From contig NZ_QCZD01000002.1 of NCBI RefSeq assembly GCF_003075045.1, positions 186,001-250,000 of the forward strand: DNA of 64,000 bases, in the 5' to 3' direction. The notes below the pieces were generated by a model that was not told the DNA's origin, made no database searches, and was given only the letters and a program-made list of their open reading frames with translations. Of the stretch, positions 36,331 through 45,411 are shown piece by piece. The stretch is from Maribacter litoralis. Lineage in GTDB: Bacteria; Bacteroidota; Bacteroidia; Flavobacteriales; Flavobacteriaceae. The stretch's first letter is position 1, and every line of letters begins with the position of its first letter. The position numbers were made by a program, and so were the translations under genes.

Positions 36331-37587
36331 ATGTTCAATAGAGACCGATGGAAGGAAATCTTGGAAGTTTTATCTAGCAATGTTTTTAGAACGTTGGCTA
36401 CCTCTTTTGGTGTGGGTTGGGGAATTTTTATTTTGATTATTCTACTGGCCGCTGGCAAAGGTCTTGAGAACGGTATTAGGGCAGATTTTGGAGATATAGC
36501 TACAAATACAATGTTCATGTGGTCAAGGAATACTACAATGCCTTACAAAGGATTGCCTAAAGGAAGGCGTTTTAGTTTTAAACTGGAAGATGTACAAGCT
36601 ATCAAAGACAATGTACCCAATTTACGCTTTATATCTCCTCGTAATCAATTAGGCGGTTTTAGAGGGGCGAATAATGTGGTTCGCGGATTGCGTACAGGAG
36701 CGTTTAATGTATATGGAGATTATCCTGAAATTATTAAACAAGAACCTATGACCATAACCTCGGGTAGGTTCGTTAACCATAATGATATTAAAGATAAAAG
36801 AAAGGTTGCCGTTATAGGCGACGGAGTAAGAAATGAACTTTACGATAAAGGTGAAACGGTATTAGGTACTTATATAAAAATACAAGGTGTCAACTTTATG
36901 GTTGTGGGTACGTACCAAAAGAAAGATGATGGTGGAGGTGAAGAGGGTCAAAAAGAAATTTATGTGCCGTTCACTGCTTTTTCACAAGCTTTTAATACCA
37001 GTAATGATGTGGGTTGGATGGCCATTACGGCCAATGATGGTAGCTCTATATCTAACCTAAAGGAAAAAATAGTGGGTGTAGTGAAGGAGAAAAGAAAGGT
37101 TCACCCAGATGATAAGCGTGCGGTAGGGTACTTTGACCTATACGAACAGTTTAACCGAGTTGAAAGTTTGTTTGGCGCGCTACGTTGGGTTGCCTACTTT
37201 GTGGGTGTACTGGTTTTACTTTCAGGAATTATTGGGGTAAGTAATATTATGCTTATCGTCATAAAAGAACGAACAAAAGAAATAGGTATTCGTAGGGCAT
37301 TGGGAGAAGCACCTTGGTCCATAAAAAAGCAGATTTTAATGGAATCTATATTTCTAACCATCATTTCAGGAATGATCGGTATTGTTTTCGGTGCGGCATT
37401 TATTTATGGGGTAAATGCTGTGTTAGATTCCGTAGGTCCGGTAGATATGTTTATTAACCCAAGTGTAAGTTTGGCCGTTGTGGTCAGTGCACTGATCATT
37501 TTAGTGTTTTCTGGTTTACTGGCAGGTTTCATACCTGCACAAAGTGCCATTAAGATTAGACCAATAGAAGCATTAAAAACAGAATAA
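36331..37587 (+). CDS. MacB/FtsX-type ABC permease 2
   Basis: This 418-residue protein has the same layout as permease 1: one N-terminal helix, a periplasmic domain and three C-terminal helices ending SAIKIRPIEALKTE. The opening MFNRDRWKEI, the segment NTTMPYKGLPKGRRFSFKLEDVQ and the GDYPEI motif are closest to permease 4 (40.8 kb), not permease 1. A pairwise tandem duplication is therefore likely. It probably forms a heterodimer with permease 1. The substrate is unknown. Confidence 0.92.
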   Translation: MFNRDRWKEILEVLSSNVFRTLATSFGVGWGIFILIILLAAGKGLENGIRADFGDIATNTMFMWSRNTTMPYKGLPKGRRFSFKLEDVQAIKDNVPNLRFISPRNQLGGFRGANNVVRGLRTGAFNVYGDYPEIIKQEPMTITSGRFVNHNDIKDKRKVAVIGDGVRNELYDKGETVLGTYIKIQGVNFMVVGTYQKKDDGGGEEGQKEIYVPFTAFSQAFNTSNDVGWMAITANDGSSISNLKEKIVGVVKEKRKVHPDDKRAVGYFDLYEQFNRVESLFGALRWVAYFVGVLVLLSGIIGVSNIMLIVIKERTKEIGIRRALGEAPWSIKKQILMESIFLTIISGMIGIVFGAAFIYGVNAVLDSVGPVDMFINPSVSLAVVVSALIILVFSGLLAGFIPAQSAIKIRPIEALKTE

Positions 37588-37616
37588 TTCATCAACAAAA
37601 TTTAATCGATCATAAA

Positions 37617-38732
37617 ATGAAAAAGTCAACAACTATTATTGTACTCCTGGTTATTGTTTTCGCCTTTGGCGGATCAATGTTTTATCTCTATTCAAAAAAT
37701 GCGGAAGACCCTGTTGTCTATTTAACCGAAGAACCTACCAAACAAACTATTATTAAGAAAACGATGGCAACAGGCAGTATTCTCCCTTTGGAAGAAGTGC
37801 TTATTAAACCAAATATTTCTGGAGTTATAGAAAAGATATTCGTGGAAGGGGGAGACTATGTGAAATCGGGTGATTTATTATGTACGATAAAGGTAGTCCC
37901 TAATTTAAGTGCCTTGAACGATGCTAGAAATAATATTGACGAAGCTAAAATTGATTTAGATGATCAATTACGTAATCTAGAGCGACAAAAGGGCCTTTTC
38001 TCTAAAGGGGTAATTTCAAAGGTAGATCTAGAACGTGCCCAGGTAAGTTATGATCAATCTAAACAGTCTTATGCAGCAGCTAATAAAAGATATGATATCG
38101 TAAAAACAGGTACAACTTCAGGGTATGGTAATGCTGCCAATACACAGATTAGGGCTACGGTGAGCGGTATGGTCTTAGAAGTGCCGGTAGAGGTAGGTAA
38201 CCAAGTTATTGAAAGCAATAATTTTAATGAGGGTACTACTATAGCCGCTATTGCAGATGTTGATAAAATGATTTTTGAAGGAAAGGTCGATGAGTCTGAA
38301 GTGGGTAAAATAAAAGAGGATCTCCCGTTAGAAATAACCGTTGGTGCAATTGAGGATAAAATTTTTGATGCCGTATTGGATTATATCGCGCCAAAAGGAA
38401 ATGAAGAAAACGGAGCCATACAATTTGAAATAAAGGGAACGCTCAAAAAACAAGATTCGGTATTTATTAGAGCGGGTCTAAGTGCCAATGCCTCTATTAT
38501 TTTGGCACGTGCAGATAGTGTTCTGACCGTAAAAGAGGCCTTGGTTCAATTTGATGATGAAACCAAAAAGCCCTTTGTTGAAATCGAATCTGGCGATCAG
38601 CAATTTGAAAGACGTGATATTGAATTGGGTATTAGCGATGGTATTCATGTACAGATCAATTCTGGTATTGAGGAAGGGGAGAAAATTAAGGTGTGGAACG
38701 AGATAAAGCCCGATGAGCTTGCCGAGAATTAA
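37617..38732 (+). CDS. Periplasmic adaptor (HlyD/MacA family) 1
   Basis: This 371-residue membrane-fusion protein has an N-terminal anchor helix (about 5-26), a biotinyl-lipoyl hairpin (LIKPNISGVIEKIFVEGGDYVKSGDLL), a coiled-coil hairpin (about 100-165) and beta-barrel domains. It bridges the inner-membrane permeases to the TolC protein. It is clearly related to adaptor 2 at 42.0 kb; both share the EVGxQVIESNNFNxGTTIA motif. It closes the first permease-permease-adaptor block, 95 bp before the ATPase gene. Confidence 0.93.
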   Translation: MKKSTTIIVLLVIVFAFGGSMFYLYSKNAEDPVVYLTEEPTKQTIIKKTMATGSILPLEEVLIKPNISGVIEKIFVEGGDYVKSGDLLCTIKVVPNLSALNDARNNIDEAKIDLDDQLRNLERQKGLFSKGVISKVDLERAQVSYDQSKQSYAAANKRYDIVKTGTTSGYGNAANTQIRATVSGMVLEVPVEVGNQVIESNNFNEGTTIAAIADVDKMIFEGKVDESEVGKIKEDLPLEITVGAIEDKIFDAVLDYIAPKGNEENGAIQFEIKGTLKKQDSVFIRAGLSANASIILARADSVLTVKEALVQFDDETKKPFVEIESGDQQFERRDIELGISDGIHVQINSGIEEGEKIKVWNEIKPDELAEN

Positions 38733-38781
38733 TAAAATAAAAAATATAGTTTAATTGATGTAACAAATTTATGACTGCATA

Positions 38782-38796
38782 GTCTAATGTATAGAC
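38782..38796. repeat. Short inverted repeat before the ATPase gene
   Basis: GTCTA (38782-38786) and TAGAC (38792-38796) flank ATGTA, in the 95-bp gap between adaptor 1 and the ATPase. A similar element, with a TGTA loop, precedes the TolC gene at 43209. It may be a protein site or an RNA hairpin; unproven. Confidence 0.35.
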
Positions 38797-38827
38797 AATG
38801 TAAAAATTGTTCAAAACAACAACCAAC

Positions 38828-39529
38828 ATGATTCAAATTAAAGATCTTCACAAGTCCTATAAAATGGGCAAGAATTCACTTCACGTTCTAAAAGGCATAA
38901 ATTTTAATGTAGAAGAAGGGGAGTTGGTAGCTATCATGGGTTCTTCTGGTTCTGGTAAATCAACTTTGCTAAACATACTGGGTATGTTAGATAGTTCTGA
39001 TTCTGGAGAGTATATACTGGATAATGTTCCAATCAAAAATCTAAATGAAACCAAGGCAGCTAGATATAGAAACAAGTTTTTAGGCTTTGTTTTTCAATCC
39101 TTCAATCTCATCAATTATAAAAGTGCTGCAGAGAATGTTGCCTTGCCTTTATACTATCAAAAAGTACCAAGAAAAGAACGTCAAGAAAAATCTTTAAAAT
39201 ACTTGCAGCAGGTTGGGTTGAAAGAATGGGCAGGTCATTTGCCAAGTGAACTTTCTGGTGGTCAAAAACAACGTGTGGCCATAGCAAGGGCATTGGCGGC
39301 CGAACCCAAGGTATTACTTGCCGATGAGCCTACCGGGGCATTGGATAGTAAAACATCATATGAGGTTATGGACTTGATACAGAAAATTAACGATGCTGGA
39401 AATACGATACTAATTGTTACGCACGAACCTGATATTGCCGATATGTGCAAGCGTATTGTTCATTTAAAGGATGGGATTATTATTGAGGATAAGAAAATAG
39501 AACAAGTAAGAGCCGAGCAGTATGTTTGA
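38828..39529 (+). CDS. ABC exporter ATPase (MacB/LolD type)
   Basis: This 233-residue ATPase has Walker A GSSGSGKST (about 38-46), a Q-loop (FVFQSFNLI), signature LSGGQKQRVAIARAL (about 140-154), Walker B VLLADEPTGALD and the H-loop (IVTHEPD). It is a stand-alone LolD/MacB-type ATPase and the only one in an operon with four permeases. The ATG at 38828 is preferred over a TTG seven codons upstream because MIQIKDLHKSYK is the normal family start. The stop overlaps the start of permease 3 by 8 bp. Confidence 0.95.
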   Translation: MIQIKDLHKSYKMGKNSLHVLKGINFNVEEGELVAIMGSSGSGKSTLLNILGMLDSSDSGEYILDNVPIKNLNETKAARYRNKFLGFVFQSFNLINYKSAAENVALPLYYQKVPRKERQEKSLKYLQQVGLKEWAGHLPSELSGGQKQRVAIARALAAEPKVLLADEPTGALDSKTSYEVMDLIQKINDAGNTILIVTHEPDIADMCKRIVHLKDGIIIEDKKIEQVRAEQYV

Positions 39530-40751
39530 TAGAGACATTTGGCAAGAAATATATCATAGTATAAGCAACAACAAGCTTAGAACTTTCCTGACCGGATTTT
39601 CTGTGGGCTGGGGTATATTTATTTTGGTACTGCTTTTAGCTTCTGTAAAAGGTATGCAGAATGGTTTTACCTTACAGTTCAACGATGATGCTACAAATTC
39701 AATTTTTGTTAGAACAGGAACGACCTCAATGGCATATGGAGGTTTTGAGGCAGGTAGAAGAGTTCAATTGACCAATGATGATATTGAATACATCAAAAGA
39801 AGTTTTCCAAATGATATAGAGTACATAAGCCCTAGAGTTTATCAAAATACATCGGCACGTTATAAGAGCGAAACGGGTAGTTATAATATTCAGGCCGTTT
39901 ACCCAGATCACCAGGCAATAGAAAAAACCATAGTTAATAAAGGACGATTCATCAATACCAATGACTTGCTTAATGCCTCAAAGGTTGCGGTGATTGGTAG
40001 AAAGGTAGAGGAGGACTTGTTCAAGAACGAAGACGCTATAGGTAAATTTGTAGAGTTCAACGGTCTCCCGTTTAGGGTCATCGGCACATTTACCGATGAC
40101 GGTGATGATAATGCAGAACGTAACATCTATGCACCTACAAGTACTTACCAAAGAATGTACGGTCAAACAGATCATATTGATCAAATAGCATTGACCTATA
40201 ACCCAAACTACGATCTAACCGAAGCACTTGCTTTTTCAGATAGATTGGAGAGTGTTTTTAAAAGAAGATTTAAAATAGCTCCACAAGACCAAGCGGGTAT
40301 AAGAGTCTTTAATTACGCAGAGGTATTTGAGAATATCAGCAATTTTACTGGTGGGTTAGATGTTGCAGTAATTATCGTTGGTCTGTTGATTTTGTTATCG
40401 GGTATTGTTGGTATCGGTAATATCATGGTATTCATAATCAAGGAAAGAACAAAAGAAATAGGTGTACGTAAAGCTTTGGGAGCAGAGCCATGGTCAATTA
40501 TAAAGCTTGTATTGTTCGAGTCTGTTTTTATAACGGCATTGTCAGGTTTTATTGGTTTGGGTATAGCAACAGGCTTATTGGCCGCCATTGGTCCAAATAT
40601 TCAGACCGATGCTTTTGCAAATCCGTCCGTAAGTATGTCTATGGTAGTAACAGCTACTATAATATTAGTAGTAGCAGGGGTGCTGGCAGGGTTGATTCCC
40701 GCAATGAAGGCAGCTAAAGTAAAACCGATCGTAGCATTAACCGATAAATAA
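39522..40751 (+). CDS. MacB/FtsX-type ABC permease 3
   Basis: This 409-residue permease has one N-terminal helix, a periplasmic MacB-PCD domain and three C-terminal helices ending KAAKVKPIVALTDK. Its opening (MFDRDIWQEIYHSI, NNKLRTFLTGFSV) is closest to permease 1. It overlaps the ATPase gene by 8 bp, and permease 4 follows at once, so ATPase and permeases 3 and 4 form the tightest unit. The coupling loop IKERTKEIGVRKALGAEPW is intact. Confidence 0.93.
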   Translation: MFDRDIWQEIYHSISNNKLRTFLTGFSVGWGIFILVLLLASVKGMQNGFTLQFNDDATNSIFVRTGTTSMAYGGFEAGRRVQLTNDDIEYIKRSFPNDIEYISPRVYQNTSARYKSETGSYNIQAVYPDHQAIEKTIVNKGRFINTNDLLNASKVAVIGRKVEEDLFKNEDAIGKFVEFNGLPFRVIGTFTDDGDDNAERNIYAPTSTYQRMYGQTDHIDQIALTYNPNYDLTEALAFSDRLESVFKRRFKIAPQDQAGIRVFNYAEVFENISNFTGGLDVAVIIVGLLILLSGIVGIGNIMVFIIKERTKEIGVRKALGAEPWSIIKLVLFESVFITALSGFIGLGIATGLLAAIGPNIQTDAFANPSVSMSMVVTATIILVVAGVLAGLIPAMKAAKVKPIVALTDK

Positions 40752-40752
40752 T

Positions 40753-42009
40753 ATGTGGATACTAGATAGAGATTTATGGTCAGAGATTTTTGCCACATTA
40801 GGTAAAAACATGTTCCGGACATTTTTAACCATGTTAGGGGTTATTATTGCTATGGTCATATTAGTGCTTTTATTAGGTGGAGCCAACGGTATGAGTAATG
40901 GCTTTCAAAAAATATTCGCAGGTACGGCATCCAACAGTCTGTTCGTTTGGAGCCAAAGCACATCTGAACCCTATAAAGGATTTGAAAGAGGACGTAGAAT
41001 TCAGTTTAAATTAGAAGATGCTACCATTCTTAAAAATCAAATACCTGAAATTGAAGTTCTGGCTCCCAGAATAGAATTAGGTAGTCATAGAGGTGTAGTT
41101 ACGGTTTATAGAAAGGGACTTACCAGTGGTTCGGCGGTGTATGGAGATTATCCTAACATTGACGAAATCATGAAAAAGAAACTGGTTGAGGGTAGGTTTC
41201 TTAACGAGAATGATATGTCCGAGTCTAAAAAAGTATGTGTTATAGGTGAGGAAACTTATAAGTTACTTTTTGAAAAAGGAGAAAATGCCATTGGTGAAGA
41301 TGTGCGTATCAACGGAGTGTTTTTCAATATCGTAGGGATATACAAACCAAATCAGAATATTAATATTGATGGCGAGAATTCAATTTATATTCCTTTTTCC
41401 ACTTTTCAAAAAGCCTTTGGTTCGGGGGATAGAATGGGCTGGATGGCAATTTCGGTTGAGGCAGATTCTAAGGTGCCCGTTGTTGAAAGTAAAATCAAGC
41501 GATTATTAAAGAATAAATATGATATTAACCCTATTGATGAACGTGCTATCGGCAGTTTTGATATGTCTGAGGTTTTTAACAATGTATCTGCCTTTACCGG
41601 GGTGTTACAAGGGGTATCTTTTTTCGTAGGAATATTAACGTTACTTGCTGGGGTAATTGCCATAAGTAACATTCTCTTGATCACCGTAAAAGAACGAACA
41701 AAGGAAATAGGAATTAGACGTGCATTAGGGGCAACTCCAAAAGTGGTGAAAAGACAAATTGTTTTAGAATCTATCGTAATTACAGTATTTGCCGGTTTTG
41801 TTGGTTTCGCTATTGCCGTTGGTTTCTTGGCATTGGCAAATAATATGATAGGTGAAAATAGCGACATGCCATTTTATAACCTAATGATCAATATTCCGCA
41901 GTTCGTTGGTTCCTTTATTTTAATGGTAGGCTTAAGTGTTTTAATAGGATTGATTCCAGCAAACCGTGCCATCAGAATAAAACCGATTGACGCATTAAGA
42001 GAAGAGTAA
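40753..42009 (+). CDS. MacB/FtsX-type ABC permease 4
   Basis: This 418-residue permease is related to permease 2 (SEPYKGFERGRRIQFKLEDA and GDYPNIDE). It has the standard one-plus-three helix layout and ends RAIRIKPIDALREE. It starts 1 bp after permease 3, so the two are probably a heterodimer. A longer hydrophobic N-terminal helix (MLGVIIAMVILVLLL) differs from the WGIFILI version in its partners. Confidence 0.92.
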   Translation: MWILDRDLWSEIFATLGKNMFRTFLTMLGVIIAMVILVLLLGGANGMSNGFQKIFAGTASNSLFVWSQSTSEPYKGFERGRRIQFKLEDATILKNQIPEIEVLAPRIELGSHRGVVTVYRKGLTSGSAVYGDYPNIDEIMKKKLVEGRFLNENDMSESKKVCVIGEETYKLLFEKGENAIGEDVRINGVFFNIVGIYKPNQNINIDGENSIYIPFSTFQKAFGSGDRMGWMAISVEADSKVPVVESKIKRLLKNKYDINPIDERAIGSFDMSEVFNNVSAFTGVLQGVSFFVGILTLLAGVIAISNILLITVKERTKEIGIRRALGATPKVVKRQIVLESIVITVFAGFVGFAIAVGFLALANNMIGENSDMPFYNLMINIPQFVGSFILMVGLSVLIGLIPANRAIRIKPIDALREE

Positions 42010-42045
42010 CAGACCAAATAAAAAAAGTAAATAACAATCAAATAG

Positions 42046-43176
42046 TTGAGCATGAACAAGTATGTAAAGTACACATTAATAGGGATATTGATTATAGGTA
42101 TTCTGGCAGCAGTTGTCTATTTTCTAAAAAAGAATAGTACCCCTTTAAAAACATATGAAACTGAAACCGTAGAGAAAAGAGATATTACCAATAAGGTAGT
42201 TGTTACCGGTAAGGTTATACCTCAAGATGAAATTGAGATCAAACCTCAAATTTCAGGGATCATTCAAAAAGTATATTTAGAAGAAGGTGTACAGGTTAAG
42301 GCTGGAGATTTGATTGCAACAATTAAAGTTGTACCTAACGAGCAGTCATTGAACCAGGCACGTGGTAGGGTAAATAATGCTAAAATTGCATTGAACAATA
42401 CAAAAATCGAATATGATCGTAATAAATCTTTGTTCGATAAAGGAGTAATCTCCAGTCAAGATTTCAATGCATTGCAACTTCAATATGATCAGGCTACGCA
42501 AGAGTTACAAAATGCACAGGCAGATTATCAAATTATTAGAGTTGGTTCTGCAGGAGGTTCTTCGAGTGCCAATACCAATATTAGAGCGACAGTAACCGGT
42601 ACATTATTGGAGATACCTGTTGAAGTGGGTGATCAGGTTATTGAAAGTAACAATTTTAACGATGGTACCACAATTGCTTTTATCGCTGATATGTCAAAAA
42701 TGATTTTTGAAGGTGAAGTAGATGAGGCAGAAGTTGGTAAGCTAAAAGTGGGCATGCCATTAGAGATTAGTATGGGTGCTTTGCAAGATGAGAAATTCGA
42801 TGCAAAATTGAAATTCATAGCTCCCAAAGGTGTTGAAGAAGAAGGAGCCGTTCAATTTAGAATTGAAGGTGATCTTGCGGTTTCTGACAGTACAAATATA
42901 AGAGCGGGTTACAGTGCAAATGCGGCCATTGTTTTAGAAGAGAAAAAAGACGTGCTTTCTATTAAAGAAGCGTTGTTGCAGTTCGACAAGGAAACCAACA
43001 AACCTTATGTAGAAGTTGAAACGGGAGAGAACGAGTTTGAAAAAAGAGAGTTGGAACTTGGTGTTAGTGATGGTATTGACGTAGAAATACTTTCTGGTCT
43101 CGATGAAGACGCCAAGATAAAGGTCTGGAACAAATTAGAGGCTAAAAGCGACGGAGAGGGACCAAGGGAAGATTAA
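42046..43176 (+). CDS. Periplasmic adaptor (HlyD/MacA family) 2
   Basis: This 376-residue membrane-fusion protein has an N-terminal helix, a lipoyl half-motif IEIKPQISGIIQKVYLEEG, a coiled coil (about 95-165) and a barrel with EVGDQVIESNNFNDGTTIA. ATG codons at 42046 and 42052 are both in frame or nearby; the second (MNKYVKYTLIG) may be the real start. It is a paralogue of adaptor 1 and belongs to the second permease block. The TolC gene follows. Confidence 0.92.
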   Translation: MSMNKYVKYTLIGILIIGILAAVVYFLKKNSTPLKTYETETVEKRDITNKVVVTGKVIPQDEIEIKPQISGIIQKVYLEEGVQVKAGDLIATIKVVPNEQSLNQARGRVNNAKIALNNTKIEYDRNKSLFDKGVISSQDFNALQLQYDQATQELQNAQADYQIIRVGSAGGSSSANTNIRATVTGTLLEIPVEVGDQVIESNNFNDGTTIAFIADMSKMIFEGEVDEAEVGKLKVGMPLEISMGALQDEKFDAKLKFIAPKGVEEEGAVQFRIEGDLAVSDSTNIRAGYSANAAIVLEEKKDVLSIKEALLQFDKETNKPYVEVETGENEFEKRELELGVSDGIDVEILSGLDEDAKIKVWNKLEAKSDGEGPRED

Positions 43177-43208
43177 GAACAATCAATCAAATCAAAAAAC
43201 GAATCGTT

Positions 43209-43226
43209 CAACCTATGTATAGGTTG
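43209..43226. repeat. Perfect inverted repeat just before the TolC gene
   Basis: CAACCTA (43209-43215) and TAGGTTG (43220-43226) form a perfect 7-bp inverted repeat with loop TGTA, ending 8 bp before the TolC start codon. As RNA it would form a hairpin at the ribosome-binding region; as DNA it could be an operator. Confidence 0.5.
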
Positions 43227-43234
43227 TATTAAAA

Positions 43235-44584
43235 ATGAATCAAATGAAAGTAAAAATCACAGGATTACTACTATTATGTTCTGTAGTGATGGGTATGGCG
43301 CAACAAAAGAAGTGGACACTAGAAGAGTGCGTTCTTTATGCTGTTGAGAACAACCTTACCGTAGAACAATATGAATTGGATTTAGAGAACGCTAAAATTG
43401 ACGAGTCTGATGCCATTGGCGCACTTCTACCAAATTTAAACGGTTCAGTAAGTGCTTCGGCAAATACGGGACTTGCATTAGACCCAACGACAAATAACTT
43501 GGTGTCTGCCACAATTTTTTCTGCTTCGGGCAATATGACTTCATCGGTAACCTTATTTGATGGTTTACGAAATTATAACCGTATCGAAAAAGCAAAATTG
43601 AATGGTATTGCCAATCAGTACCGTTTAGATGATATAAAGGATGATATAAAATTAAATGTAGCCAATGCATATTTACAGGTGTTGTCCAATAAAGAATCTT
43701 TAAAGGTTTTTAAAGCGCAATTAGCGGTTACAGAGCAAGATTTAAAACGTACCAAAGAATTGGTGGAATCTGGTGTAGTGGCTCGTGGTGATTTATTGGA
43801 AATTGAAGCAACGGCTGCAGGTCAAGAACAGCAAATAATCAATGCGCAAAATTTAATATTGATTTCCAAGCTTAACTTGGCACAGTTACTTAGTATAACC
43901 GATTACGAAAATTTTGATATTGCAGATGAAGAGTTCGATATTCCTCCATCTGATATTTTAAATAATTCTGCCAAAATCATTTTTGATACGGCATTGACAT
44001 TTAGAAATGATATTAAAATGGCTTTGTCTGGTGTTGAACTTGCGCAAAAAGATCTAGAGATTGCAAAAGGTGCTAAGTACCCAACAATAGATGCGTTTAT
44101 TAATTACAATACTAGATATTCAGATCAAAACAATGATCCTTTTACAGGCGAGAAAATTCCGTTTAAAGATCAGCTGTATATCAACGATGGTATTTCTTAT
44201 GGCGCACAAATGAGTATTCCGATATTTAATGGGTGGAGTGTTAGAAATAATATTAAAAGATCACAGATAGGTGTTGATTTAGCTCAAATAGAGTATGAAA
44301 GAACAAAACTACAATTAGAGACAGATGTGAACCAGGCATACGTAGATGTAACCAGTTTTTATAAGGCATATGAAGCTGCTCAGAAAACGTTGGAAGCAAG
44401 AAGCCTTGCCTATCAATATTCAAAAGAGCGTTTTGATGTAGGTTTGATGAATGCATTTGATTTTAGTCAAGCGCAGGCACGAGTAGATAATGCCGAAGCA
44501 GAAGTTATTAGAACGAAGTACGACTATATTTTTAGATTAAAAATATTGGAATTCTATTTTGGTATTCCTATTTCCTTAGAATGA
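43235..44584 (+). CDS. TolC family outer-membrane efflux protein
   Basis: This 449-residue protein has a signal peptide (KVKITGLLLLCSVVMGMAQ), then two OEP repeats of helical hairpins (KKWTLEECVLYAVENNLTVEQYELD near the start). It has the typical spacing of TolC: SVTLFDGLRNYNRI about residue 108 and SIPIFNGWSVRNNIKRSQIG about 328. It provides the outer-membrane exit duct of the operon's exporter. ATG at 43235 or 43244 could be used; the second begins the signal peptide directly. It ends the operon before a terminator. Confidence 0.94.
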   Translation: MNQMKVKITGLLLLCSVVMGMAQQKKWTLEECVLYAVENNLTVEQYELDLENAKIDESDAIGALLPNLNGSVSASANTGLALDPTTNNLVSATIFSASGNMTSSVTLFDGLRNYNRIEKAKLNGIANQYRLDDIKDDIKLNVANAYLQVLSNKESLKVFKAQLAVTEQDLKRTKELVESGVVARGDLLEIEATAAGQEQQIINAQNLILISKLNLAQLLSITDYENFDIADEEFDIPPSDILNNSAKIIFDTALTFRNDIKMALSGVELAQKDLEIAKGAKYPTIDAFINYNTRYSDQNNDPFTGEKIPFKDQLYINDGISYGAQMSIPIFNGWSVRNNIKRSQIGVDLAQIEYERTKLQLETDVNQAYVDVTSFYKAYEAAQKTLEARSLAYQYSKERFDVGLMNAFDFSQAQARVDNAEAEVIRTKYDYIFRLKILEFYFGIPISLE

Positions 44585-44602
44585 ATACAATAGTTAGTGA
44601 TA

Positions 44603-44645
44603 ATTAAGCCTGTAACATTTTAAAGTTACAGGCTTAATCATTTTG
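44603..44645 (+). terminator. Terminator after the exporter operon
   Basis: TTAAGCCTGTAAC (44604-44616) pairs perfectly with GTTACAGGCTTAA (44625-44637) across an 8-base loop, followed by TCATTTTG. The stem is 13-14 bp and lies 20 bp after the TolC stop. Confidence 0.85.
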
Positions 44646-44655
44646 TAGTATGTAA

Positions 44656-44663
44656 TACCTTTG
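44656..44663 (+). promoter_or_regulatory. -7 promoter element at the tsaB start
   Basis: TACCTTTG matches TAnnTTTG and ends only 4 bp before the tsaB ATG, so the transcript would start at or very near the start codon. The -33 position falls in the preceding terminator hairpin and shows no clear TTG. Confidence 0.45.
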
Positions 44664-44667
44664 TATT

Positions 44668-45348
44668 ATGGGAATATTATTAAACCTAGAGACATCATCT
44701 ACCAATTGTTCTGTCTGTATAGCTAAAGACGGAGAAATACTTGCAATACAAGAATTAAATTCTGCTAACTACTCGCATGCAGAAAAGCTTCACCTATTTA
44801 TTGAAGAAGTAGTACAAGAGGTTTCTCTGAAAATGGAAGATATAGAGGCTGTAGCGGTAAGTAAAGGTCCGGGTTCTTATACAGGACTCAGAATTGGAGT
44901 TTCCGCTGCAAAGGGCTTATGTTATGCGTTAGGCATCCCGTTAATATCTGTCTCAACTCTAAAAAGTATGGCATCGCAAATTAAAATCAAAGAAGATGAG
45001 GTTTTGATACCTGTTTTAGATGCGAGACGTATGGAGGTGTATTCTGCTATATTCGATGCTGACCTACACCAAATAAGGGAAACCAAAGCTGAAATTATAG
45101 ATGAAAATTCCTTTGTGGAATACATCAACGATAAATCTGTTCATTTTTTAGGAAGCGGAGCAGAGAAAATAAAGGAGTTGTTTACTGATGCATCAATAAA
45201 TTATCACTGTGACGTAGTTCCGTCCGCTAGAGAAATGGCTTCTATTTCAGCGGATAAATTTAATGCATCGGAATTTGAAGATGTAGCGTATTTTGAACCC
45301 TATTATCTTAAAGACTTTGTACTTCAAACCAAGAAGGCAAAATCGTAA
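44668..45348 (+). CDS. tsaB: tRNA t6A biosynthesis protein TsaB
   Basis: This 226-residue protein of the ASKHA fold partners TsaD and TsaE in adding threonylcarbamoyl to A37 of ANN-decoding tRNAs. Diagnostic segments are ILLNLETSSTNCSVCI at the N-terminus, the NYSHAEKLH His motif (about 33) and VSKGPGSYTGLRIGVSAAKGLCYALGIPL (about 65-93). It lacks the metal-binding HxxxH of TsaD, as expected. Length is normal. It is monocistronic between two terminators. Confidence 0.95.
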   Translation: MGILLNLETSSTNCSVCIAKDGEILAIQELNSANYSHAEKLHLFIEEVVQEVSLKMEDIEAVAVSKGPGSYTGLRIGVSAAKGLCYALGIPLISVSTLKSMASQIKIKEDEVLIPVLDARRMEVYSAIFDADLHQIRETKAEIIDENSFVEYINDKSVHFLGSGAEKIKELFTDASINYHCDVVPSAREMASISADKFNASEFEDVAYFEPYYLKDFVLQTKKAKS

Positions 45349-45355
45349 AAATCCA

Positions 45356-45392
45356 ATAAAAAAGGTCCTTGTTTAAAAAGGACCTTTATTTA
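45356..45392. terminator. Bidirectional terminator between tsaB and mscS-like gene
   Basis: AAAGGTCCTT (45361-45370) pairs with AAGGACCTTT (45378-45387) across a 7-base loop. An A-run on the left and a T-rich right flank allow use from both strands. It separates two convergent genes. Confidence 0.85.
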
Positions 45393-45411
45393 TATAAAAT
45401 TTCGAAATAAC

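Noticed and set aside
41406-41867. 153-codon open frame opposite permease 4
   Set aside because: It is the complement of conserved FtsX-type coding sequence and has no plausible start region or family.
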